From assembly GCA_050485425.1 (NCBI GenBank), contig JBJHBJ010000004.1, forward strand, positions 97,371 through 161,370: a stretch of 64,000 nucleotides of DNA. The letters are read 5' to 3'. The notes beneath the pieces are model-generated. The model did not search any database, was not told where the DNA came from, and saw only the letters and a list, made by a program, of their open reading frames with translations. Both the position numbers and the translations under genes were made by a program. Shown one piece after another: positions 7,684 to 15,404 of the stretch (position 1 is the stretch's first letter; each line of letters starts with the position of its first letter). This DNA is from LSCE01 sp050485425 (GTDB lineage: Bacteria > Pseudomonadota > Gammaproteobacteria > Nitrococcales > Aquisalimonadaceae).

Positions 7684-9849
7684 ATGAGCACGCACGCTTC
7701 AGGGGCGGATGCATCCCCGGCATCCGGCGGCATCCAGCTGGCAGGCAACGAGCGCGCCCTGGCGGGTTGGCGAGGGTGGCTGCTGTTCGGTTTCTGTGTA
7801 CTGTATACCGGCCTGCATCTGTATTCGCTCAACGTGGCGCCCATCGAGACATGGACGTTTCGCATCCTGCATGTCGCGGGCGGGCTGGTGATCGGCTTCT
7901 GCATGACGGCCGCGGTCCGGTTTGACCAGGGGCGGGAGTTCCCCGCATGGACACAGTCGCAGTTGCTGTTCATGGTGCCCGCACTGGCAGGCATGGCTTA
8001 CGCCGCCTGGTGTATCGCCTATGCATGGTATCTGCGCGAGACCGGTGCCGCGGGAGCGCCTCCGGACTGGGTGTTCGAGCATATGCGCTGGGCGGCATTG
8101 GGCGCCAGCCTGATTGCCCTTGGTGCCAGCTGGTTCTGGCGCGGCCCCAGTCGCACCGTCTTCTGGACGGACCTGGTGTTGGCCTTGTCTGCGGTGGTGG
8201 TGGCCGCCTACCTGATTTTCGTGCTGCCCCGCTGGCGGATGGCCGCGGGCACCTCCTTCGCCGGCCAGACCGAGATGATCATGGCGGTGGTGGGGGCCCT
8301 GCTTATCCTGGAACTCACCCGACGCGTGGCCGGCATGGCGCTGGTTGTCATCACCGCGATTTTCGTCGCCTATGCCTTTGCCGGGCCGTATCTGCCGGGC
8401 ATTCTGGAACATCGCGGCTATTCCATGAGCCGCTTCTTCACCTATATCTATACCGACAACGGTGTGCTCGGCCCGACCACGGCCGTGTCCTCCACCTACA
8501 TCATTCTGTTCATCACGTTCGCCGCCTTCCTGCAGGCGTCCCGGGTCGGTGACTACTTCGTCAATTTCGCCTTCTCCCTGGCTGGCCGTCGGCGCGGCGG
8601 ACCAGCCAAGGTCGCGGTTTTCGCCTCCGGCCTGATGGGCATGATCAACGGCACATCGGCCGGCAATGTGGTTTCCACCGGCAGCCTGACCATTCCGCTG
8701 ATGAAGCGGGTGGGCTATCACCCCCGAAGCGCAGGCTCCATCGAGGCAGCCGCCTCCACCGGTGGTCAGATCGTGCCGCCGATCATGGGCGCAGGCGCCT
8801 TCATCATGGCGGAAATCACCGGTCTCCCCTACACCGAGATCGCCATCGCCGCGCTGATTCCCGGTCTGCTGTATTTCCTGTCCATCTATTTCATGGTGGA
8901 CCTGGAAGCCCGCAGGGAGGGCATGCGCGGCATGGCCGCCGATGAACTGCCCGACCGGCGCGAGATGCTGCGCCGCGTCTTCCTGTTCATTCCCATCATC
9001 ATGCTGGTGGCCACACTGTTCATGGGCTATTCGGTGATTCGCGCCGGCACCATGGCCATGATCAGCGCGGCCGTGGTCTCCTGGTTCACCCCGCACCGCA
9101 TGGGCATTCGTGAACTGCTGGATGCCCTGGCACTCGGAGCCCGGATGGCGATACCGCTGGTGGCGGTCTGCGCCTGCGCCGGCATTATCGTCGGTGTGAT
9201 CAGCCTTACCGGCGTCGGCGCGCGTTTCGCCGCAATGCTGCTGGGCATCGCCGAAAACAGCCAGTTGCTGGCACTGTTCTTCGCCATGTGCATCAGCATC
9301 CTGCTGGGCATGGGCATGCCGACCACCGCTGCCTATGCGGTGGCGGCATCCGTGGTCGCGCCGGGACTGCAGCAGATGGGTATCCCGCCGCTGGTGGCCC
9401 ATTTCTTCGTCTTCTACTACGCCGTGGTATCGGCCATCACGCCGCCGGTGGCCCTGGCGGCCTACGCGGCGGCGGCCATCGCCGGCAGCGATCCCATGCG
9501 CACCTCGGTCACCTCGTTCAAGTTCGGTCTGGCCGCATTCATCGTGCCGTTCATGTTCTTCTACAGCCCGGCGTTGCTGATGGAGGGCAGCTGGCTGCAG
9601 GTGCTGCGCGTGACCGTGACCGCGTCCATCGGCATCTACCTGCTGGCCGCCGCCATCCAGGGCTGGTTCTTCGGCCGACTGGCCATGCCTCTTCGCATGC
9701 TGTTGCTGAGCGCCGCTCTGCTGATGATCGCCGGCGGACTGATCACGGATTCGGTGGGCATATTGCTCGGGGCGGCCATGTTCGCTTATCAGCGCTGGTT
9801 CGTCCGGCCGCCCCTGCGTGTTGACGAGGTGAAGGGGGAAGCAGGATGA
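7684..9849 (+). CDS. TRAP transporter fused 4TM/12TM permease (DctQM fusion)
   Basis: The product is about 721 residues of nearly continuous membrane helices. The N-terminal part (to about 210) is the small DctQ-like subunit; the remainder is the DctM-like channel with 'GMINGTSAGNVVSTGSLTIP' and 'EAAASTGGQIVPPIMGAGAF' near 320-365, both typical of fused TRAP permeases that pair with TAXI binding proteins. It uses a cation gradient to import the bound acid. I prefer the ATG at 7684, with GAGG nine bases upstream, over a TTG at 7675. It overlaps the malic enzyme start by four bases (ATGA), so the two are translationally coupled. Confidence 0.9.
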   Translation: MSTHASGADASPASGGIQLAGNERALAGWRGWLLFGFCVLYTGLHLYSLNVAPIETWTFRILHVAGGLVIGFCMTAAVRFDQGREFPAWTQSQLLFMVPALAGMAYAAWCIAYAWYLRETGAAGAPPDWVFEHMRWAALGASLIALGASWFWRGPSRTVFWTDLVLALSAVVVAAYLIFVLPRWRMAAGTSFAGQTEMIMAVVGALLILELTRRVAGMALVVITAIFVAYAFAGPYLPGILEHRGYSMSRFFTYIYTDNGVLGPTTAVSSTYIILFITFAAFLQASRVGDYFVNFAFSLAGRRRGGPAKVAVFASGLMGMINGTSAGNVVSTGSLTIPLMKRVGYHPRSAGSIEAAASTGGQIVPPIMGAGAFIMAEITGLPYTEIAIAALIPGLLYFLSIYFMVDLEARREGMRGMAADELPDRREMLRRVFLFIPIIMLVATLFMGYSVIRAGTMAMISAAVVSWFTPHRMGIRELLDALALGARMAIPLVAVCACAGIIVGVISLTGVGARFAAMLLGIAENSQLLALFFAMCISILLGMGMPTTAAYAVAASVVAPGLQQMGIPPLVAHFFVFYYAVVSAITPPVALAAYAAAAIAGSDPMRTSVTSFKFGLAAFIVPFMFFYSPALLMEGSWLQVLRVTVTASIGIYLLAAAIQGWFFGRLAMPLRMLLLSAALLMIAGGLITDSVGILLGAAMFAYQRWFVRPPLRVDEVKGEAG

Positions 9850-12242
9850 GCATGGATTTCGACGAGCAGGCGCTGCGGTATCACCGCCTGCCCCGGCCGG
9901 GCAAGCTGGCGATCAGCGCCACCACGCCGCTGGCGAACCAGCGTGATCTCTCGCTGGCCTACTCGCCCGGCGTGGGCGCCGCCTGCCGGGCCATCGCGGC
10001 GGATCCGTCCGAGGCGGCCACGCTGACCGCGCGGGCGAACCTGGTGGCGGTGGTGACCAACGGCACCGCTGTCCTCGGCTTCGGCGACATCGGGCCGCTG
10101 GCCGCCAAACCGGTGATGGAAGGCAAGGCGGTGCTGTTCAAGAAATTCGCCAATATCGACGCTTTCGATCTGGAGCTGAACGAGAAGGACCCTGAGGAAC
10201 TGGTGAAAACCATCGCCCGGCTGGAGCCCAGTTTCGGCGGCATCAACCTGGAGGATATCAAGGCGCCGGAGTGCTTCATTGTCGAGCAGCAATTGCGCGA
10301 GCGGGTCAACATCCCGGTGTTCCACGATGACCAGCACGGTACCGCCATCATCGTCGGCGCGGCCGTGCTGAACGGCCTGCGCGTGGTGGAGAAATCCATC
10401 GATCAGGTGCGGCTGGTCTGCTGCGGCGCTGGCGCGGCGGCGCTGGCCTGTCTGGATCTGCTGGTGAAGCTTGGCCTGCCGCGGGAAAACATCACCGTCT
10501 GTGATATCGACGGCGTGGTCTACGCCGGCCGGGACAAGGGCATGGACCGATGGAAAGCCGCCTACGCGCGGGAAACCACGGCACGGTCGCTGGCGGACGT
10601 GGTGGACGGCGCGGACATCTTTCTGGGGCTCTCGGCGCCCGGCGTGTTGACGCGCGACATGGTGAAGCAGCTGGCACCGCGTCCGCTGATCCTGGCGCTG
10701 GCGAACCCGGTGCCGGAGATTCAGCCCGAGGTGGCCCGGGAGGCACGGCCGGATGCCATCATCGCCACCGGGCGTTCGGACTACCCGAACCAGGTCAACA
10801 ACGTCCTGTGTTTCCCCTACATCTTCCGGGGCGCACTGGATACCGGAGCCACGGTCATCAATGACGCGATGAAACTGGCCGCGGTGCAGGCCATCGCCGA
10901 ACTGGCCATGGCCGAACCGTCGGATCTGGTCGCCAAGGCCTACGGCGGGGCGCCAGCGCGGTTCGGGCCGGATTATCTGATACCCCGACCTTTCGATCCC
11001 CGTCTGCTGGTGCGGATTGCGCCTGCCGTGGCCAAGGCCGCCATGGACAGCGGTGTGGCCAGCCGGCCCCTTGCGGATTTCGCAGCCTATCGACAGCAGC
11101 TGGGCCAGTTCGTCTACAAGTCCGGGTTGCTGATGAAACCGCTGTTCGAGCGGGCCGCGAGAAATCCCAGGCGACTGGTGTACGCCGAGGGCGAGGACCG
11201 GCGTGTGCTGCAGGCCGCGCAGCAAGTCGTGGACGACGGCCTGGCATACCCGATCCTGGTGGGGCGGCGCGCGGTGATCGAGGCGCGTATCAGGGAGCTG
11301 GGATTGAGGCTCAAACCCGGTCAGGACGTGACGCTGGTGAACCTGGATGATGATCCGCGTTTCGGCGCATACTCGCGGACATGCTTCCATTTGTTGGGTC
11401 GTCAGGGCGTTTCCCCGGAAGAGGCCAGGGCCATCATCCGCACCCAGCCCACGGCCGTGGCCGCGCTGATGCTGGGCAGTCACGAAGCCGACTGCATGCT
11501 GTGCGGCGCGGTTGGAAAGTTCCAGCATCACTTGGAGTATGTGAGCGAGTTGGTGGGTGTTGAACCCGGCGTATCCAGACTTGCCACCATGACGGCGATG
11601 ATTCTGCCAAGCGGCACCTACTTCATTGCCGACTCTCACTCGCTGCAGGAGCCGGACGTCGATACACTGGTTCAGACCACCATTCGGGCGGCACGGCAGG
11701 TCGAGGCCTTTGGTGTCAAACCCCGGGTTGCCCTGGTGTCCCGGTCGAATTTCGGCACCGGCGGTGCACCCAGCGCCGGACGCATGCGCGAGGCGGTACA
11801 GCGCCTGCACGCAGAACATCCGGAGCTGGAAGTCGACGGAGAAATGCACGCCGATGTGGCACTGTCGCAGGAGCTGCGGGATGCGGTTTATCCCGAGGCG
11901 CGCCTGGGTGGCTGCGCCAACCTGCTGGTGATGCCCGGCCCTGATGCGGGCCACATCGCCTACAGTCTGCTGAAATCCCTGGGGGGCGGGGTGTCGGTGG
12001 GTCCCATGTTGCTTGGGGCTGCCAGGCCTGTGCATATCGTGACGCAGTCCGTCACCGTCCGTGGCCTGGTCAACATGAGTGCGCTGGCGGTGGCGCAGGC
12101 CGACCGTCCGCCACAGCCTGATGAGACCGAGCCCGGCGTGATCGCTCCTTATGTGGGCAATGTCCATAGCACCAGCCCCGAGGCCGCCAGCCCGGCCGGC
12201 AGTGCCAGCATGCCCAGGCGTGACACCCAGAGCGGGGCATAA
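9846..12242 (+). CDS. maeB: NADP-type malic enzyme with phosphotransacetylase-like domain
   Basis: This is a 798-residue MaeB-type enzyme. The N-terminal malic domain has 'LAYSPGVGAACRAI' (about 38-51) and 'VFHDDQHGTAIIVGAAVLNG' (about 160), a Rossmann segment follows ('LVCCGAGAAALACLDLL'), and from about 430 a phosphotransacetylase-like regulatory domain is present. It should convert malate to pyruvate and CO2. MaeB is usually about 760 residues; here roughly 40 extra residues end the protein, and the last 94 bases overlap the convergent DUF3325 gene. Co-transcription with a TRAP importer suggests that the imported acid is malate or is converted to it. Confidence 0.92.
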   Translation: MSMDFDEQALRYHRLPRPGKLAISATTPLANQRDLSLAYSPGVGAACRAIAADPSEAATLTARANLVAVVTNGTAVLGFGDIGPLAAKPVMEGKAVLFKKFANIDAFDLELNEKDPEELVKTIARLEPSFGGINLEDIKAPECFIVEQQLRERVNIPVFHDDQHGTAIIVGAAVLNGLRVVEKSIDQVRLVCCGAGAAALACLDLLVKLGLPRENITVCDIDGVVYAGRDKGMDRWKAAYARETTARSLADVVDGADIFLGLSAPGVLTRDMVKQLAPRPLILALANPVPEIQPEVAREARPDAIIATGRSDYPNQVNNVLCFPYIFRGALDTGATVINDAMKLAAVQAIAELAMAEPSDLVAKAYGGAPARFGPDYLIPRPFDPRLLVRIAPAVAKAAMDSGVASRPLADFAAYRQQLGQFVYKSGLLMKPLFERAARNPRRLVYAEGEDRRVLQAAQQVVDDGLAYPILVGRRAVIEARIRELGLRLKPGQDVTLVNLDDDPRFGAYSRTCFHLLGRQGVSPEEARAIIRTQPTAVAALMLGSHEADCMLCGAVGKFQHHLEYVSELVGVEPGVSRLATMTAMILPSGTYFIADSHSLQEPDVDTLVQTTIRAARQVEAFGVKPRVALVSRSNFGTGGAPSAGRMREAVQRLHAEHPELEVDGEMHADVALSQELRDAVYPEARLGGCANLLVMPGPDAGHIAYSLLKSLGGGVSVGPMLLGAARPVHIVTQSVTVRGLVNMSALAVAQADRPPQPDETEPGVIAPYVGNVHSTSPEAASPAGSASMPRRDTQSGA

Positions 12243-12511
12243 CTCAACAGCAGGACTGGCAGCAATGCCGCGGCCGTCAGCGCGCCGAACCAGAGCGTCA
12301 GTCCTGTCCCTGTTCCCAATGCGGCTGTGCTTGGCCATACGGAGCACACCAGCAGTGTCCACCCACTCCAGCGCAGCATCTTCTGCCGCCCGGCGGACAG
12401 GGCAGTTGAAGAGCTCACCTGCCGGAAATGGCGCTGCTGCGCCAGGCAGAGCCCGGTCATGCCGGAGATGGCGAGACACAGTGAACCCAGGAAGGGAATC
12501 AACTCCGTCAT
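12149..12511 (-). CDS. DUF3325 family membrane protein
   Basis: This 120-residue protein has four predicted membrane helices ('ELIPFLGSLCLAISGMTGLC', 'WTLLVCSVWPSTAALGTG', 'LWFGALTAAALLPVLLL', and a C-terminal helix). It matches the DUF3325 type found as the last gene of iron-uptake inner-membrane operons, after a PepSY protein. The start (ATG 12511) overlaps the stop of the PepSY gene by four bases, which rules out the longer open frame running to 13132. Its 3' end overlaps the malic enzyme gene on the other strand by 94 bases. No enzymatic motif is visible. Confidence 0.75.
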   Translation of the reverse strand: MTELIPFLGSLCLAISGMTGLCLAQQRHFRQVSSSTALSAGRQKMLRWSGWTLLVCSVWPSTAALGTGTGLTLWFGALTAAALLPVLLLSYAPLWVSRLGMLALPAGLAASGLVLWTLPT

Positions 12512-14121
12512 TGCAGGCTCCCGGTCTCTCTCGTGGTGACTGGTCCCGGTGGCTGCCTGTTTTGCCTGGACACTACGGTGTTCGCGTGACGGCGGCCCGC
12601 CAGGTGGCTGGCGGCCGCCAGCGCCACGGCCAGACCCAGTACGGTCAGATCGAAGCCCGCCAGAGGCCAGTCGCCGGCCGGCAGGCTGTGGCCCAGGTGG
12701 CGGTCCGTGGTGAGCAGGTTCAATACCGGCAATGATGCAAACGCCGCCCCGGCAAAAGCGAACTGCTCCCGCCAGGCCCGGGCCGGCGGGCGTGCTGCGG
12801 AAAGGAGCATGAGCAGCAGCCAGGTGAGGAACATGGTGTGCACTTCCCAGGCCTCGCGCTGGGCGAACTCCACCGGGAGCAGCCGGTTGGCCCAGAAATA
12901 GGCGGCCACGGCGGTGAACAGCCCCGCAACCATGCCCGGGTTCAGCCGTTCCACCAGCGCCACGCCCCGGTGATCGCCGCCCCTGCGCTCCAGTTGTTGC
13001 CGGCGCTTCACGGTCCATAGCACCAGCCCGGTGCCCACCATGGCGGTACCCAGCACCCCGGAGAGGAAATACAGCCAGCGCAGCACCGGCCCTGCAAACA
13101 GACCTTCGTGCAGGCCCAGCAACACGGTCCAAACTGCGTTGGGTGCGGAGGTGATGGCGGGCACCGTGTCGATCAGCTCGCCGTTGACACCGTCGAAGTG
13201 CAGTTCCTCGCCGCTGCGTACCGGGCTCTGCGCGTGGCTGGCGCGGAGGATGATGAAAGCATTGCGGTCGCCGGGGTGGTGCACGTCCACATGACGGAGC
13301 ACGCCCGGTCCCCAGCGTTCCTCGGCGGTGTCAATCAGGGGCTTCAGAGGCGTGAGTGGTGCCGGTTCGCCGCTGCGCTCCATCACAGGCAGCGAGAACA
13401 CCTCCTGGATTGCGGTCTGTCGCGCCTCCGGGCCAGTGCCGTAGACCGCGGCGATCACCAGGGGTATGTAGGCAAACGCCATGAAGATCAGCCCCGAGTA
13501 GGTGATCATCACGTGGAAGGGCAGGGCCAGCACGCTGAGCACGTTGTGCGCATCCAGCCAGGAACGCTGGCCCTTGCCGGGGCGGAAAGTGAAGAAATCC
13601 TTGAAGATCTTCTTGTGGACGATGATGCCGCTGGTAATGGCGACCAGCATGAACATGGTGGCCAGGCCGATCAGCCAGTCGGAGATTGAGCGGGGCAGGT
13701 AGTGCAGCCGCCAGTGCATCTGGTAGAGAAGCTGGCCGCCGCCGGTGGCGCGGGCGCTGAACGGTTCGCCGGTGGCGGCATCGAAGCGTTCGTTGCCGTT
13801 GGCGGCAACGGCGCCAGTTTCCGGATCGGCGCCCTGCCAGAAGCGGCGTGGATAGGGTTCGTTGCGGTCGATGGGCAAGGCGATGACCCAGCGGGCCGCG
13901 CCGGGGGCTTCCTCCTGCAGCAGGGAGACACCCATGGCGGCCACGTCGGCCGCCGGCGTGTCGTGCTGGGCCACCGGCAGCTCGGGCTGCATCCAGCGGT
14001 CGATCTCGGTGTCGAAATAGCCGGCGGTGCCGGTGACGAACATGAAGAACAGCACCCAGCCCAGGATCAGCCCGGCCCAGGTATGCAGCCAGGCCATGGA
14101 CTGGCGGAAGCCCTCTTTCAT
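12508..14121 (-). CDS. PepSY-domain inner-membrane protein (PiuB-like)
   Basis: The product is 537 residues. The first helix is 'WLHTWAGLILGWVLFFMFVT' (about 12-31), a periplasmic PepSY region follows, then 'HWRLHYLP' and a helix near 200, 'WLDAHNVLSVLALPFHVMIT', and several helices to the end. This layout belongs to the iron-regulated PepSY_TM family found with siderophore receptors; some members are siderophore-iron reductases, which is family knowledge and not shown here. Several His residues in the helices could bind haem. I start it at 14121, where it overlaps the upstream DUF3649 gene by four bases. Confidence 0.83.
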   Translation of the reverse strand: MKEGFRQSMAWLHTWAGLILGWVLFFMFVTGTAGYFDTEIDRWMQPELPVAQHDTPAADVAAMGVSLLQEEAPGAARWVIALPIDRNEPYPRRFWQGADPETGAVAANGNERFDAATGEPFSARATGGGQLLYQMHWRLHYLPRSISDWLIGLATMFMLVAITSGIIVHKKIFKDFFTFRPGKGQRSWLDAHNVLSVLALPFHVMITYSGLIFMAFAYIPLVIAAVYGTGPEARQTAIQEVFSLPVMERSGEPAPLTPLKPLIDTAEERWGPGVLRHVDVHHPGDRNAFIILRASHAQSPVRSGEELHFDGVNGELIDTVPAITSAPNAVWTVLLGLHEGLFAGPVLRWLYFLSGVLGTAMVGTGLVLWTVKRRQQLERRGGDHRGVALVERLNPGMVAGLFTAVAAYFWANRLLPVEFAQREAWEVHTMFLTWLLLMLLSAARPPARAWREQFAFAGAAFASLPVLNLLTTDRHLGHSLPAGDWPLAGFDLTVLGLAVALAAASHLAGRRHANTVVSRQNRQPPGPVTTRETGSLQ

Positions 14122-14456
14122 TGCAGCACTCCGATCAACAGCCAGGAGACAAGCGCGCAGACCGCTGCCGGGCACAGGAGGCCCAGCCAGGCCCGCAAGG
14201 CGCTGCGGGCGGCGAACACCCAGATCACCGCGGCGGTGTAGATGGCGAAGCTGGACAACACGCCGGTGGTCACCGCCTCGCCACGGGGCATGGGCAGCAG
14301 TGCCGCCAGCAGGATGGCGCCGAGGTTGGCCAGCGCGAATCCGCCGATGATGGCGGCAATTACACGGGAGGCGACCGCCAGGCCGCGGCTGCGCAGCAGC
14401 CGACGGGTCGCCCGGATGCCGGTGTCTGATCGGCTTTCGACGGTTTCGGTTACCAT
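14118..14456 (-). CDS. DUF3649 family membrane protein
   Basis: This 112-residue protein has three hydrophobic helices ('VIAAIIGGFALANLGAILLA', 'FAIYTAAVIWVFAA', 'LLCPAAVCALVSWLLIGVL'). DUF3649 proteins are typically the first gene of the DUF3649-PepSY-DUF3325 set. Its stop overlaps the PepSY start, and the three genes form one operon with two ATGA junctions. The promoter should lie in 14457-14671. I found no good Fur box there, although the neighbouring genes are iron-type. Confidence 0.75.
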   Translation of the reverse strand: MVTETVESRSDTGIRATRRLLRSRGLAVASRVIAAIIGGFALANLGAILLAALLPMPRGEAVTTGVLSSFAIYTAAVIWVFAARSALRAWLGLLCPAAVCALVSWLLIGVLQ

Positions 14457-14671
14457 TGAGATCTTCTGTTCCGGCCCGGAGTCTTCATCGGCTGCTTCAC
14501 TGCTGGCCGGCGAGTGGAGGAATCACCCGCCCCCGTTCCTTTGCCGTACAGCGGGTAGCCCGCTACTGAATCAGATGCCCCGCGAGACCGGGAAAAGGGA
14601 ACCGGGGCGCCCTCGCAAAGCCGCCGGCAGGCGGCGTGAAACACATGATCTGATCGGGAGTCATTGAGCAC

Positions 14672-15400
14672 ATGCCGCGATTCGTCCTGCTGAAAACGGG
14701 TTCTACCTATCCGGCCATTCGCAACACGTACGGGGATTTCGAACGGTGGTTTCTGCGGCGGCTGCCGGGGGATGCGGACGTGCGGGTGGTAAACGTGGCG
14801 GAAGACCAGGATCCGGGCGCGCCCGAGGACTGGGACGGCGTGCTGGTGACCGGGTCTCCGGCCATGGTGACTGACCGGGAGCCGTGGAGTGAGCGGGCCG
14901 CAGCCTGGCTGGCCCGCGCGGTAGATCGCGCGGTGCCGGTACTGGGTGTCTGCTACGGGCATCATCTGCTGGCTCACGCAACGGGCGGTACGGTGGGTTA
15001 CCGGGAGCAGGGGCGGGAGTCCGGCACATTCGATGTCGAGTTGCTGGCAGAGGCCGCGTCCGATCCGCTGTTCGGCGGGGTCCCGTCCGGATTTACCGCG
15101 CATCTGACCCACGCCCAGTCCGTGCTCACCCTGCCGCCGGGCGCCGTGCTGCTGGCGCGTTCCCGGGGCGAACCCCACCAGGCCTTTCGCCTGGGTCGCA
15201 ACGCCTGGGGCGTGCAGTTCCACCCGGAGTTCGACGCCACCATCATGCGGGCGTACCTGCAGCAGCAGGCCCCGGCGCTTGCCGACGAGGGGCAGAACCC
15301 TGCCGCGCTGCTGGCGAGGGTCCGCGAAGCGCCGGAGGCGACCGGGCTGTTGGGGCGGTTCGCAGAGGACGTGTGCGGGTGGAACGGATCCGGCGCCTGA
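14672..15400 (+). CDS. Class I glutamine amidotransferase-like protein
   Basis: This 242-residue protein has the GATase1 triad: nucleophile Cys in 'VLGVCYGHHLLAHATGG' (about 91-107) and His-Glu in 'WGVQFHPEFD' (about 180-188). 'VLVTGSPAMVTDREPW' matches the oxyanion-side strand of GMP-synthase-like stand-alone amidotransferases (YfeJ/GuaA-like group). The acceptor is unknown, and no synthetase partner is adjacent. It converges with the TonB receptor downstream, with only four bases between the stops. The upstream region is shared with the divergent DUF3649 operon. Confidence 0.8.
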   Translation: MPRFVLLKTGSTYPAIRNTYGDFERWFLRRLPGDADVRVVNVAEDQDPGAPEDWDGVLVTGSPAMVTDREPWSERAAAWLARAVDRAVPVLGVCYGHHLLAHATGGTVGYREQGRESGTFDVELLAEAASDPLFGGVPSGFTAHLTHAQSVLTLPPGAVLLARSRGEPHQAFRLGRNAWGVQFHPEFDATIMRAYLQQQAPALADEGQNPAALLARVREAPEATGLLGRFAEDVCGWNGSGA

Positions 15401-15404
15401 TCGC

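Noticed and set aside
9789..12479. 896-codon open frame on the minus strand
   Set aside because: It is fully antisense to the malic enzyme, has no domain-like sequence and is rich in His, Arg and Gln, as expected for a shadow frame in GC-rich DNA.
12512..13132. N-terminal extension of the DUF3325 frame
   Set aside because: The longer frame is antisense-free but overlaps the PepSY gene on the same strand in another frame; the ATG at 12511 with its ATGA overlap is the natural start.
14457..14671. Possible cobalamin riboswitch between DUF3649 and the amidotransferase gene
   Set aside because: Fragments such as CCCGCTACTGAATCAGATGC and AAAAGGGAACCGG recall B12-box wording, but they occur in the wrong order and no full core could be assembled on either strand.
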